DNA of 64,000 bases from Gemmatimonadota bacterium (GTDB taxonomy: Bacteria; Gemmatimonadota; Gemmatimonadetes; Gemmatimonadales; Gemmatimonadaceae). Location: contig JAIOPJ010000055.1 of assembly GCA_021413975.1 (NCBI GenBank), positions 117,342 to 181,341 of the forward strand, written 5' to 3'. This document shows, piece after piece, positions 36,856-45,992 of the stretch. The first letter of the stretch is position 1. Every line of letters starts with the position of its first letter. The notes beneath the pieces were generated by a model, which saw nothing but the letters and a program-made list of their open reading frames with translations, did not search any database and was not told where the DNA came from. Position numbers and translations under genes: made by a program.

Positions 36856-37830
36856 ATGCGCACCCCCACCGACGCCCTCGATGCCGCCCTCGACGGTCGC
36901 TACCGCATCGAGCGCGAACTCGGCGCCGATGGCATGGCGACCGTCTATCTCGCGCACGATCTCCGGCACGACCGCGAGGTCGCGCTCAAGGTGCTCCGCG
37001 CCGACCTGGTGGGCGAAGGCGGCAGCGAACGGTTCCAACGCGAAGTCGCGATCGCGGCGCGGCTGCAGCATCCGCACATCCTCACGCTGATCGATTCCGG
37101 CGAGGCCGCCGGCCTCCTCTTCTACGTGATGCCGTACGTGAAGGGGGAATCGCTGCGAGCCCTCCTCGCGCGCGAAGGTCGCCTCCCCCTCGGCGACGTG
37201 CTGCGGATCCTGCGCGACATCGCCGACGCGCTCGTGCACGCCGAGGAGCATGGCGTGGTGCATCGCTACATCAAGCCGGAGAACGTGATGCTCTCGGGCC
37301 GCCACGCCATGATCGTGGACTTCGGCGTCGCCAAGGCGGTCCGCATGGCCCGCGCGACCGGGACGCTCACCTCGGCGGGCGTCACGCTCGGCACGCCGAC
37401 CTACATGGCGCCGGAGCAGATCGCCGGCGACGCCCAGGTGGATTCGCGCGCCGACCTCTACTCGTTCGGTGTGGTCGCGTACGAGATGCTCACCGGCCAG
37501 CCGCCGTTCACCGGGACGGTGCAGGCCGTGATGAAGGCGCACGTGACGGACGAACCGCCGGCGCTCATCGCCGCGCGTCCGGATGCGAGCCAGGAGTTGA
37601 TCGGACTCGTGGCGCGTTGCCTGAACAAGGCGCCGGGTGAGCGTTTCGCGCGCGCGGCCGATCTGCTGGCCGCGATCGACCGGGCGCAGGCGGCCCTGGC
37701 CGTGGCATCGGCGCCGCCGGTGAAGGTGAAGGGCTTCACCGCCACGCTGGCCTTCGCGGTGGGTGCCATGGCCGTGGCGATCCTCGGCGTGGTCTTCGGT
37801 TGGCGCGCGGTCTCGCAGATCCGGCGCTGA
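36856..37830 (+). CDS. Ser/Thr kinase-like protein with catalytic Asp replaced (5' part of a frameshifted gene)
   Basis: PknB-type kinase fold of 324 aa: glycine loop GADGMATVYLAHD, Lys in VALKVL, DFG in IVDFGVAKA, activation-segment GTPTYMAPEQ. The catalytic loop reads VVHRYIKPEN instead of HRDIKPEN (37261-37269), one base from the normal Asp codon, so phosphotransfer should be lost. A membrane segment (FTATLAFAVGAMAVAILGVVFGW) closes the protein, then TGA. The natural continuation (ADPALNAVWERV) lies in another frame right at this point, so the gene is probably a broken kinase-SUMF1-hydrolase. Confidence 0.82.
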   Translation: MRTPTDALDAALDGRYRIERELGADGMATVYLAHDLRHDREVALKVLRADLVGEGGSERFQREVAIAARLQHPHILTLIDSGEAAGLLFYVMPYVKGESLRALLAREGRLPLGDVLRILRDIADALVHAEEHGVVHRYIKPENVMLSGRHAMIVDFGVAKAVRMARATGTLTSAGVTLGTPTYMAPEQIAGDAQVDSRADLYSFGVVAYEMLTGQPPFTGTVQAVMKAHVTDEPPALIAARPDASQELIGLVARCLNKAPGERFARAADLLAAIDRAQAALAVASAPPVKVKGFTATLAFAVGAMAVAILGVVFGWRAVSQIRR

Positions 37831-39383
37831 ACGCGGTGTGGGAGCGGGTCGCGGCGACGCGCATGATCGTCACGGAGCCGGCCGGTGCCGTGATCTGGCG
37901 CGCGCCCTTCGGCGACACGACGCGCTGGGAGCGGCTCGGCGTCGCCGGCACCGACAGCGTGACCCTGCCGCGCGTGCGGCACTACCGCCTCAAGCTCGAG
38001 TTGCCCGGCTATCGCACGATGCGGATCCTCGCGAGCTCACGCAGCACCTTCCGTCTCGACGCCGTCGATTCACCGCACCCCGGAATGGTGCATGTGAGCG
38101 ATGGGGAGGCGCCGGCGCGTCTCCCGGGTCTCGATCAGTTGCCATCGGTGCGGCTCGGCGATTTCCTGATCGGTCGGCACGAGGTCACCAATCGCGAGTA
38201 CCGCGCCTTCGTGCTCGCAGGCGGCTACTCCGACGCGAAGTACTGGACCGAGCCGTTCCGGCGCGCCCGGCGCCCGTTGTGGCGCGCCGATGCGATGGCG
38301 CTGCTGGTCGACCGGACGGGGCGACCGGGGCCGGCCAGCTGGGAGGGCGGGGACGTGCCACGCGGCGAGGAGGACCTCCCGGTCGGCGGCATCAGCTGGT
38401 ACGAGGCCGCGGCGTACGCGCGCTGGGCGGGGATGGCGCTCCCGACGGCCTATCATTGGAGTCGCGCCGCCGACATGGCGCTCGGCTACGCGATCGTTCC
38501 CGGCAGCAATCTCGACGGCAAGGGGCCGCGCCCCGGCAGCACCACCGTCGGCACGAGCGCCTTCGGCGCCTTCGACATGGCCGGCAACGTGCGGGAGTGG
38601 ATCGAGAACGCCGACGCCGACGGGAAGCGCTACATCTTCGGCGGCGGGTGGACCGATCCCGTCTACAGCTTCAACGATGCCTATGCGCGGGATCCGTTCG
38701 ATGGTGAACGGATGTCGGCGTTCCTGTTCACGCCCAAGCGGGGGACGCCGCCGTATCAGGTGGTGGTGCACTTCCCCGGCGACCAGAACTTCGCCGTGCG
38801 CTCCATGACCGAGATGGCGAGCGGGAATGCCGTCGACTTCCTCGTGCGCAGCGGCCGCGCGGTGCTCTACCCGGTCTACAAGGGCGTCGGCGATCGTTCG
38901 GACAGCCTGCTGTCGTCGATCCCGAGCGGCAGCATCGCGTACCGCGACCACGTGATCATGTGGGGCAAGGACCTGCGGCGCGCGCTGGACTTCGCCGAGT
39001 CGCGGCCGGAGCTCGATGTGTCGCGCACGGCGTACTTCGGCGTGAGCTGGGGTGGACTCATGGGAGGACTCATGCCGGCGATCGAGCCGCGCATCGGGGC
39101 GGTGGTGCTCTTCGTCGCCGGCCTGCGCATGCAGCGGCCGCGGCCCGAGGCCGACCCGTTCAATTATCTCGGTCGCGTCCAGCAGCCGACCTTGATGCGC
39201 AACGCGACGAACGATGACTACTTCCCGGTCGAGACGTCGCAGAAGCCGTTCTTCCGGCGGCTCGGCACCCGGCCGTCGGACAAGCGCTACGTGCTGTACG
39301 AGGGCGGGCATGTGCTGCCACGCACGCAGTTGATCACCGAGTCGCTCGCCTGGCTCGACAAGTACCTCGGGCCCGTGCGGTAG
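37800..39383 (+). CDS. SUMF1-like plus alpha/beta-hydrolase domains (3' part of the broken kinase gene)
   Basis: Starting in the frame reading ADPALNAVWERV, the protein has a PEGA-like stretch and a formylglycine-enzyme-like (SUMF1) domain (FLIGRHEVTNREYRAF, DLPVGGISWYEAAAYARWAGMALPT, FDMAGNVREWIENA). A hydrolase domain follows with nucleophile GVSWGGLMG, Asp in NATNDDYFPVE and His in EGGHVLPR. The SUMF1 domain stops early: DPFD runs straight into GERMSAFLFTPKRG, where relatives as I recall them have some 80 more residues, so an in-frame deletion is likely. It has no start of its own with a ribosome site; ATG 37863 is possible. Confidence 0.78.
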   Translation: MARGLADPALNAVWERVAATRMIVTEPAGAVIWRAPFGDTTRWERLGVAGTDSVTLPRVRHYRLKLELPGYRTMRILASSRSTFRLDAVDSPHPGMVHVSDGEAPARLPGLDQLPSVRLGDFLIGRHEVTNREYRAFVLAGGYSDAKYWTEPFRRARRPLWRADAMALLVDRTGRPGPASWEGGDVPRGEEDLPVGGISWYEAAAYARWAGMALPTAYHWSRAADMALGYAIVPGSNLDGKGPRPGSTTVGTSAFGAFDMAGNVREWIENADADGKRYIFGGGWTDPVYSFNDAYARDPFDGERMSAFLFTPKRGTPPYQVVVHFPGDQNFAVRSMTEMASGNAVDFLVRSGRAVLYPVYKGVGDRSDSLLSSIPSGSIAYRDHVIMWGKDLRRALDFAESRPELDVSRTAYFGVSWGGLMGGLMPAIEPRIGAVVLFVAGLRMQRPRPEADPFNYLGRVQQPTLMRNATNDDYFPVETSQKPFFRRLGTRPSDKRYVLYEGGHVLPRTQLITESLAWLDKYLGPVR

Positions 39384-39414
39384 CGGTCCTCGCCTGCTGG
39401 TCGAGCGCTGCGCG

Positions 39415-40089
39415 CTAGAACGGCTCGCCCGACTCGAGGCGCTCGGCGATCGCATCCATCTGCTGCTGCCGCGTCCTGGCCCAGCGGCGCAGGCGCGCGA
39501 TGCTCACCGTCACGAAGCCGAGGCCCGCCGCGCCGATCGGCGAGAGCGCCGCGAGGACCTCGCCCGCCGGTCCGCCGCCCATCAACGTGATGGCGAAGCC
39601 CAGTCCGGTCGCGGCCATCATGGAGGCGCCGGCCATCAGCAGCCCCGGCGCCGAGCCGTTGCGTGTCTGGAGGCGCACCCGGTCACCGCCGCTGTCCGGT
39701 TCGACGAGCACGTGCAGGTTGCCGTTGGACCACTGCCTCAGCGAACCGTCCGCGCGGATCGTCCCGCTCGCCTGGAAGGTCTCGCGCAGGGTGACCACGA
39801 GCCGCTCCCACTCCGCGTCGGAGAGCCGCCGGTCCAGTCGCACGGTGCGTCCCACGCCGATCGGCAGGCCGAGGAATCGCGACGGTGGCCGTTGGGCGGG
39901 CCGATCGAGCGCACGGGCGGCTTGCGCCACCTGCTCGGGCGTCATGCCCGCCTCGCGGCCGATCTCCTGCAGCTCCGCGAGAGTCATCCCCTCGCCGGCA
40001 GGGAGAGCGCGCTGCCCGGCGGGTCCGGCTTCGGCGGCGCGCGCGAAGATCTCGGCGGCCTCGTTCTCGTCGTACCGGCGTTCGGTCAT
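39415..40089 (-). CDS. Membrane protein with N-terminal SHOCT-like segment
   Basis: A protein of 224 aa. The N-terminal 70 residues look soluble and helical (RRYDENEAAEIFARAAEAG, LAELQEIGREAGMTPEQVAQA). Two close hydrophobic segments follow (GLLMAGASMMAATGLGFAITLMG and VLAALSPIGAAGLGFVTVSIA), and a basic coiled tail. No enzyme motif is seen. ATG 40089 is the start; it is divergent from the large secreted propeller gene. Confidence 0.72.
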   Translation of the reverse strand: MTERRYDENEAAEIFARAAEAGPAGQRALPAGEGMTLAELQEIGREAGMTPEQVAQAARALDRPAQRPPSRFLGLPIGVGRTVRLDRRLSDAEWERLVVTLRETFQASGTIRADGSLRQWSNGNLHVLVEPDSGGDRVRLQTRNGSAPGLLMAGASMMAATGLGFAITLMGGGPAGEVLAALSPIGAAGLGFVTVSIARLRRWARTRQQQMDAIAERLESGEPF

Positions 40090-40221
40090 GCGTGAATTGT
40101 CGCGTCGGGTATGGCCGCGGGTAAAGTGGCGACGCTGGCTGGCTGTTGTGGGGCTCGGGGGTGGGCGGTAGCTTCGCGGCGTCCGCTCCGCATCCCAGGC
40201 CGTCTCAGCCGAGCCCCTGCC

Positions 40222-43164
40222 ATGTCCCGACGCGTCGCGCTCTGCGCCCTTCTCCTCGTCGCGCCCGCTCTCGGGGCGCAGACGCCTGCCACCACGCTCA
40301 CCGATGGCCTTCGCTTCCGGAACATCGGTCCCGCCGCGATGTCCGGTCGCGTCGTCGACCTCGCGGTGGTCGAGGCCACGCCGCACGTGTTCTATGCCGC
40401 CTCGTCGACCGGCGGTCTCTACAAGACGACGAACAACGGCGCGACACTCACGCCGCTCTTCGGCGGCGAGGGCACGCACTCGATCGGCGCGATCGCGGTG
40501 CACCAGCGCGACACGAACGTCGTCTGGGTCGGGACCGGCGAACGCGCCAACCGGCAGAGCTCGTCGTGGGGCGACGGCGTGTATCTCTCGCGGGACGGCG
40601 GGACCACGTGGCGCAACGTCGGACTCAAGGCGTCGGCGCACATCGGACGGATCGTGCTGCATCCGGACCGCAGTGACGTCGCGTTCGTGGCGGCGATGGG
40701 GCAGCTCTGGGCGCCGAACGACGAACGCGGACTCTACCGCACGCGCGACGGCGGCGTGACCTGGCAACGGGTGCTCTTCGTCGACGCCAATACGGGCGTC
40801 TCCGATGTCGCGATGGATCCGGCGGATCCGCTCATCATGTACGCCGCGTCGTACCAGCGCCGACGTACCTCGTTCGGCTTCGACGGCGGGGGGCCGGGGA
40901 GCGCGCTCTGGAAGTCCACCGATGGCGGCGACAGCTGGCGCAAGCTCACGAACGGTCTCCCCGCCGGCGACCACGGTCGCATCGGCATCGGGATCTTCCG
41001 CGGCGATCCGCGCATCGTCTACGTGAGCGTCGAGCAGGGCCAGCGCTACACCGCCTCGACCAACTACGAGGAGCCGGAGGCCGGACTCTACCGTTCCGAC
41101 GATCGCGGGGAGTCGTTCCGCCAGCAGAGCACCTGGAATCCGCGCCCGATGTATGCGAGTCAGGTGATCGTCGACCCGGTCGATCCCTGCCGCATCTACA
41201 TGATGAACTTCTTCTCGATGTCGACCGACTGCGGCAAGACGTCGCGGCCGATGCGGCAGTCGTTGCACGGCGACGACCGGTTCCTCTGGGTCGATCCGGC
41301 GAACCCGCGGCACCTCATCAAGGCCGACGACGGCGGGATCGGGATCAGCTACGATCAGGCGCGGACGTGGACGTTCATCGCCGACCTGGCCGTGAGCCAG
41401 TGGTATCGCGTCACGGTGGACAACGACAAGCCGTACCGCGTCTATGGCGGGCTGCAGGACAACGGCTCCTGGGCCGGCCCCTCGGCGACCTACCGCGCCG
41501 AGGGGATCACCAACGCCGACTGGGTGAAGTGGGGCGGGGGCGACGGCTTCTTCAACGTCGTCGACACCTCCGACAACCGCACGCTCTACAGCTCCTCCCA
41601 GTTCCTCGGCCTGTCGCGGATCGATCTCGTCACGGGGCAGGAGCGCGGCATCCGGCCGGGCGACCCGACGGGGGCGATCGCGGCGCGACGGAACTGGACG
41701 ACCTGGGGCGATCGCGCCGCGCCGCCGCAGCGGCTGGGCAACGCGATGGCGCCGGCCAACTGGGACGCGCCGGTGATCCTCTCGCCGCACGACGCGCGCA
41801 CGCTCTATGCCGGCACCAACATCCTCTGGAAGAGCGGCGATCGCGGGAACACCTGGATCGCGCTCGGCGACCGCACCACCGGGATCGATCGCCGCACCCT
41901 CCCGATCATGGGGAAGCTCCCCACGGCGGCCACGCGTTCGCTCGACGACGGCCAGCCCTATTGGCCGTCGGTGAGCGCGATCGCGGAGTCGCCGCGTGTG
42001 CGCGGCGTCCTGTGGGTGGGCACCGATGACGGCAACGTCCAGCGCAGCGGCGACGACGGCAGGAACTGGACGGAGATGGCGTCGCGCCTGCCGGCCTTGC
42101 CGCGCGGGGCGTGGATCAACGGCATCGAACCCTCGCGGCATGCGACGGGCCGGGCCTATGTGGTCGCGAACGACTACCGCAACGGCGATGTCGCCAACTA
42201 CGTGTACCGCACCGACGACGACGGCGCGACCTGGACCCGGATCGACGGCGGACTCCCCGCGCAGCGCGTGGCGCGGACGCTGCGCGAGGACCTCGTCAAT
42301 CCGGACCTGCTCTTCCTCGGCACCGAGTTCGGGCTCTTCTGGAGCAATGACCGCGGCCGGACCTGGGCCGAGTTGCGGGGCGGGATGCCGCTGATGCCGC
42401 ACAACGACCTCGTGATCCATGCGCGCATGCACGACCTCGTGCTCGCGACCCACTCGCGAGGCGTCTGGATCCTGGACCAGATGCTCGCACTGCGCGAACT
42501 CACGCCAGCGGTGGCGTCGAAGCCGGTGCACCTGTTCACGTCGCGGCCGGCCGAGCAGATCCGCTACCGCGACGCACTCGGGCATGTGGGGGACGTGTTC
42601 TATGCGGCGGCGAATCCACCCGCCGGCGGGATCATCGACCTCTGGCTGCGTGACGGGGGCGCGGCGACGGTGAGCTTCCACGAGCGCGGTGGCGCCGAGG
42701 TCGCGCGCGTCGAGGTGAAGGGGCAGCGCGGGCTGAATCGCGTGATCTGGGACCTGCGCTACGCGGGGGACGGTCCCTTCGTGCATACGGGCACGTACGA
42801 CGTGCGCGTGACGGCGGGCGGCTCGGCCGCCGCCGGGACGATCGTGGTCCGGGAGGATCCGCGCATCACCGTCGCCGCCGACGTGCGGCGGGCCTGGGTG
42901 GAGTCGATGCGCGGTCTCACGACGTTGCGCAACGGGACGCGTGCGCTGGCCGCCCGGGCGCAGAGCGCCATGCGCGCGCTGCCGGCCGATGCCTTGCCCG
43001 GGAGTCGCGCGGCGGCGGCCGAGCTGCTGCGCGAGGCCACGGAGCTCGCGTCGCGTGCACAACGACTCCATTCCGAGGTGGCCGGCGATGTCGGCCCGCT
43101 CACGGCGTTGCAGCGCGAGCAGGAGACGTACTATCGCCGTCTGCTCGCCGAGCTGAGCCGGTAG
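40222..43164 (+). CDS. Secreted VPS10/sialidase-type beta-propeller protein
   Basis: A protein of 980 aa with signal peptide (RRVALCALLLVAPALGAQ). It is built from repeated propeller blades carrying Asp-box-like motifs such as SRDGGTTWRNV, TRDGGVTWQRV, STDGGDSWRKL, RTDDDGATWTRI and SNDRGRTWAEL. This matches the sortilin/photosystem-stability-like 'glycosyl hydrolase' family that is abundant in environmental Gram-negatives. The C-terminal 200 residues form an Ig-like domain and a helical tail. It is probably periplasmic or secreted; enzymatic activity is not shown by any clear catalytic triad. Confidence 0.88.
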   Translation: MSRRVALCALLLVAPALGAQTPATTLTDGLRFRNIGPAAMSGRVVDLAVVEATPHVFYAASSTGGLYKTTNNGATLTPLFGGEGTHSIGAIAVHQRDTNVVWVGTGERANRQSSSWGDGVYLSRDGGTTWRNVGLKASAHIGRIVLHPDRSDVAFVAAMGQLWAPNDERGLYRTRDGGVTWQRVLFVDANTGVSDVAMDPADPLIMYAASYQRRRTSFGFDGGGPGSALWKSTDGGDSWRKLTNGLPAGDHGRIGIGIFRGDPRIVYVSVEQGQRYTASTNYEEPEAGLYRSDDRGESFRQQSTWNPRPMYASQVIVDPVDPCRIYMMNFFSMSTDCGKTSRPMRQSLHGDDRFLWVDPANPRHLIKADDGGIGISYDQARTWTFIADLAVSQWYRVTVDNDKPYRVYGGLQDNGSWAGPSATYRAEGITNADWVKWGGGDGFFNVVDTSDNRTLYSSSQFLGLSRIDLVTGQERGIRPGDPTGAIAARRNWTTWGDRAAPPQRLGNAMAPANWDAPVILSPHDARTLYAGTNILWKSGDRGNTWIALGDRTTGIDRRTLPIMGKLPTAATRSLDDGQPYWPSVSAIAESPRVRGVLWVGTDDGNVQRSGDDGRNWTEMASRLPALPRGAWINGIEPSRHATGRAYVVANDYRNGDVANYVYRTDDDGATWTRIDGGLPAQRVARTLREDLVNPDLLFLGTEFGLFWSNDRGRTWAELRGGMPLMPHNDLVIHARMHDLVLATHSRGVWILDQMLALRELTPAVASKPVHLFTSRPAEQIRYRDALGHVGDVFYAAANPPAGGIIDLWLRDGGAATVSFHERGGAEVARVEVKGQRGLNRVIWDLRYAGDGPFVHTGTYDVRVTAGGSAAAGTIVVREDPRITVAADVRRAWVESMRGLTTLRNGTRALAARAQSAMRALPADALPGSRAAAAELLREATELASRAQRLHSEVAGDVGPLTALQREQETYYRRLLAELSR

Positions 43165-43176
43165 GGTCGGAGGAGG

Positions 43177-43866
43177 CTACTCCTCGGGCGTCTCCCGCAT
43201 CACGCTCTCGATGCGCGGCAACACGGTGATGATGCGACCGAGGAGCAGCACGGTGAACGCGAAGGTGAAGAGCGCCTGCACCGCCGCGACCGCCTTGGCC
43301 GGACCGATCGGCGTGACGTCCCCGTACCCGATGGTGAGCTGCGTGACCACGCTGAAGTACAGCGCATCGGTCCAGTCGTTCGCGCCGGCGAGCTGGTGCG
43401 GCATGCTCTCGTAGAGGATGGCGAAGCAGATGATCAGCTCGAGGTAGTTGATCATGCTGAGCACCAGCGTACGCACCGCGGACGAGATGATGAGCGTCTG
43501 CGGCGTGCGCAGCTGGTCGAACACCATGAGATTCACGACCGCCTGCAGGATGTCCACGATCCGGATGACCGCGAGCGCCGCCGTCACGCCGTGCGGCACC
43601 GCGAGGCCCAGGGCGAAGGACGCGAGCAGCAGGGACTCGAGCGTGATCCAGACGGTGAGGTAGCGCTCCACCCGCCGCGACCGCATGGCCGACGCCACGC
43701 GCGGATTCTGCCGGAACGCTTCCGAGCTCAGGTGCGCGATCCGCCCGCGGGCGAAGAGGCGGATCGGCGAGATCTGGTGCAACCGCCAGAAGAGGCGTTC
43801 GAAGAACCAGGTGAAGCGGCTGTATTCCAGGAGCTCGCGCGTGCGACGCGCTTCGCGGTAGGTCAT
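43177..43866 (-). CDS. Ion-channel-type membrane protein (K+ selectivity filter)
   Basis: A protein of 229 aa with about four to five hydrophobic segments and a pore loop LTIGYGDVTPIGPAKA, the potassium-channel selectivity filter. The last transmembrane helix (VQALFTFAFTVLLLGRII) follows the filter as in Ion_trans_2 proteins. No cyclic-nucleotide or RCK domain is attached. ATG 43866 is chosen; the 170-base upstream region is shared with the divergent hydrolase gene. Confidence 0.87.
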   Translation of the reverse strand: MTYREARRTRELLEYSRFTWFFERLFWRLHQISPIRLFARGRIAHLSSEAFRQNPRVASAMRSRRVERYLTVWITLESLLLASFALGLAVPHGVTAALAVIRIVDILQAVVNLMVFDQLRTPQTLIISSAVRTLVLSMINYLELIICFAILYESMPHQLAGANDWTDALYFSVVTQLTIGYGDVTPIGPAKAVAAVQALFTFAFTVLLLGRIITVLPRIESVMRETPEE

Positions 43867-44037
43867 CGGCGGCGTGGGAGGAGAGGGCGGCGTCCCGCAG
43901 GCGAAGGTCGCGCCGGGCAGGAGGGTTCGCAATCGGGCATCGCCTGAGCGGATGTCGGGTCGCGCCGGGACACACTGACGCGTATCCTTTGGGGCCATCC
44001 GGCCTCGCTCCTCCTGCCGCCCCTCCCGCCGCCCCCA

Positions 44038-45000
44038 ATGCGCCGCCTGATCGCCGTCCTCTCCCTCGTCCTGCTGTTGCCGCTCGGCTACTACGTCTAC
44101 GCGAACCCCGAGCGCATCGCGCTCGATGACCTGGGGCGCGCCGAGGTCGTGGGGCAGTATGTCGCGCTCTCGGCGGGCGTCACGCGCTACGAGGTCGCCG
44201 GCCCGGACACCGGTCGGGTCGCGGTGCTCGTGCATGGGTTCTCCGTGCCCGCGTACATCTGGGACTCGACCTTCCACGCGCTCGCGCTGTCCGGGCATCG
44301 CGTGATCCGCTACGACCTGTTCGGGCGCGGCTGGTCCGACCGGCCGGATGGCGCCTACGACGGCGCCTTCTTCGACGCGCAACTGGGCGAGCTGCTCGAT
44401 TCCCTGCGCATCAAGGGACCGGTGGATCTCTTCGGCCTCTCGTTCGGCGGCTTCGTGGCGGCCAACTTCGCTTCCACCCACCCGCAGCGCGTGCGCACGC
44501 TCGTGCTCGTCGACCCCATGACCTCCGCTCCGACGCTGCCCGGGTTCCTCTCCGTCCCGGTCATCGGGGCCGCCTACTGGCAGACGCGGGTGGTGCCGAC
44601 GATGGACGACAATCAGGCGTCCGACTTCCTGCACCCGGAGCAGTTCCCCGGCTGGGCCGACCGCTACCGCCCGCAGATGCGCTTCCGGGGTTTCGGGCGC
44701 GCGCTGTTGCGGTCACGCCTCGCGGCCGGCACCGCGGACTTCCCGGCGATCTACGCGAAGATCGCGCAGTGGGGCACGCCCGTCCTGCTCGTCTGGGGCA
44801 AGCAGGACCCGACGCTCCCGATCGCCGACGCCGAGAACGTGACGCGCGCGATCCCCGCGGCGGAGTTCTTCCCCGTGGACTCGTCCGGCCACCTGCCGCA
44901 TCTCGAGCAGACGGCGATCTTCAATGCGCGGATGTTCGCGTTCCTCGCCGCCCACCCGGCCGAACCGGTGGCTACGGCCTCCCCAGCTTCTTCGCCGTGA
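44038..45000 (+). CDS. Alpha/beta hydrolase, membrane-anchored or secreted
   Basis: A protein of 320 aa with an N-terminal hydrophobic segment (LIAVLSLVLLLPLGYYVYA). The hydrolase fold shows oxyanion HGFSVPAY, nucleophile GLSFGGF, acid in WGKQDPTLP and His in SSGHLPHLEQ, so the triad is complete. The cap region is short. Substrate unknown (esterase or lipase-like). TATCCT at 43983-43988 is a possible -10. Its end overlaps the convergent TPR gene by 29 bases. Confidence 0.9.
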   Translation: MRRLIAVLSLVLLLPLGYYVYANPERIALDDLGRAEVVGQYVALSAGVTRYEVAGPDTGRVAVLVHGFSVPAYIWDSTFHALALSGHRVIRYDLFGRGWSDRPDGAYDGAFFDAQLGELLDSLRIKGPVDLFGLSFGGFVAANFASTHPQRVRTLVLVDPMTSAPTLPGFLSVPVIGAAYWQTRVVPTMDDNQASDFLHPEQFPGWADRYRPQMRFRGFGRALLRSRLAAGTADFPAIYAKIAQWGTPVLLVWGKQDPTLPIADAENVTRAIPAAEFFPVDSSGHLPHLEQTAIFNARMFAFLAAHPAEPVATASPASSP

Positions 45001-45844
45001 AGTAGCGCGAGTAGATGTTGGGCGGATTGCTGCCCGTGCTCGCCGTGTAGGCCCGTTCGAACAGCTCGGTCGCCTTGGCCTGCTGGCCCATCTTCTCGTA
45101 GGTCATCCCGAGCAGCACGAGCTGGAACGGATCGTTCCGCATCTGCTGCGACGTCGCCGTGAAGCGCGCCTCGGCCGTCGCGAGGTCGTTCGTGAAGAGC
45201 GCGACATAGCCCTCGAGATACGGGTAGTACTGCTCCTGCGCCTTCGCCATCTCGGGGTCGCCGTCGAGGATCCGTCTCGCCTCGGCGACATGTCCCTTGG
45301 CCGCGGCCGCGTTGCCGCGCCGCGCCTCGATGCGCGCCAAGGCGTGCGCGAGGCGGAAGTCCCAGAGGCTCTTGGGGTGCGTGCGGGGCGCGGGCTCCAT
45401 GTTGCCCAGCGCGGTGCCGCGCCGGTAGTAGCGCTCCGCCTCATCCAGGAAGCCGTGGTCGATGCAGACGCGCGCCGCCTCGTTCGCCATCTCGCCTTCC
45501 TGATAGTGCGCGTTCTGCGGCTCCTCGGCGCGGCGCGTGGCCCAGTACGCGATGACCTGCTCCTCGAGCAGGATCACCTTGGCGCAGGCGCCGTCGTAGC
45601 CGAAGCTCATCGCGAGGCGTCGTTGCGCCACGGCCTTCTCCGCCGCGTTCGGGGCGTTCGCGATGAGTGCCTCGAAGATCGCGCGCGCCTCGGCATGCTT
45701 GCCCTCGGCGTCGATCCGCTGCGCGATCCGCAGGCTGTCGGCGCGCGGGTTCGGTGCGCGCTGGGGAGGGGTGCCCTGTCCTCCCTGTGCGGCGAGCGCG
45801 AGCGGGAGTGTGCAGAGGAGGAGAGCGATGAAACGAGCGCGCAC
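44972..45844 (-). CDS. Secreted TPR-type protein
   Basis: A protein of 290 aa with signal peptide (RARFIALLLCTLPLALAAQ). Helical pairs resemble tetratricopeptide repeats (HAEARAIFEALIANAPNAAEKA, GFLDEAERYYRRGTALG, FQLVLLGMTYEKMGQQAKATELFERAY). Such proteins are usually periplasmic scaffolds. GTG 45844 has GGAG 8 bases ahead, which decides the start. Confidence 0.82.
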   Translation of the reverse strand: MRARFIALLLCTLPLALAAQGGQGTPPQRAPNPRADSLRIAQRIDAEGKHAEARAIFEALIANAPNAAEKAVAQRRLAMSFGYDGACAKVILLEEQVIAYWATRRAEEPQNAHYQEGEMANEAARVCIDHGFLDEAERYYRRGTALGNMEPAPRTHPKSLWDFRLAHALARIEARRGNAAAAKGHVAEARRILDGDPEMAKAQEQYYPYLEGYVALFTNDLATAEARFTATSQQMRNDPFQLVLLGMTYEKMGQQAKATELFERAYTASTGSNPPNIYSRYFTAKKLGRP

Positions 45845-45992
45845 GGGGTCTGCTCCGGATCGAGGATGCAGGGAAGATTGACTTCGGGCACCGCGCGCGG
45901 GTAGTCTCCGCGCCGCTGGCGACCCGAGCGACGAGCCGCCAGTTTCCCCCGCCACGCATGCACGAAGGTCCCACCTCCCTGACAAGGGTCCC

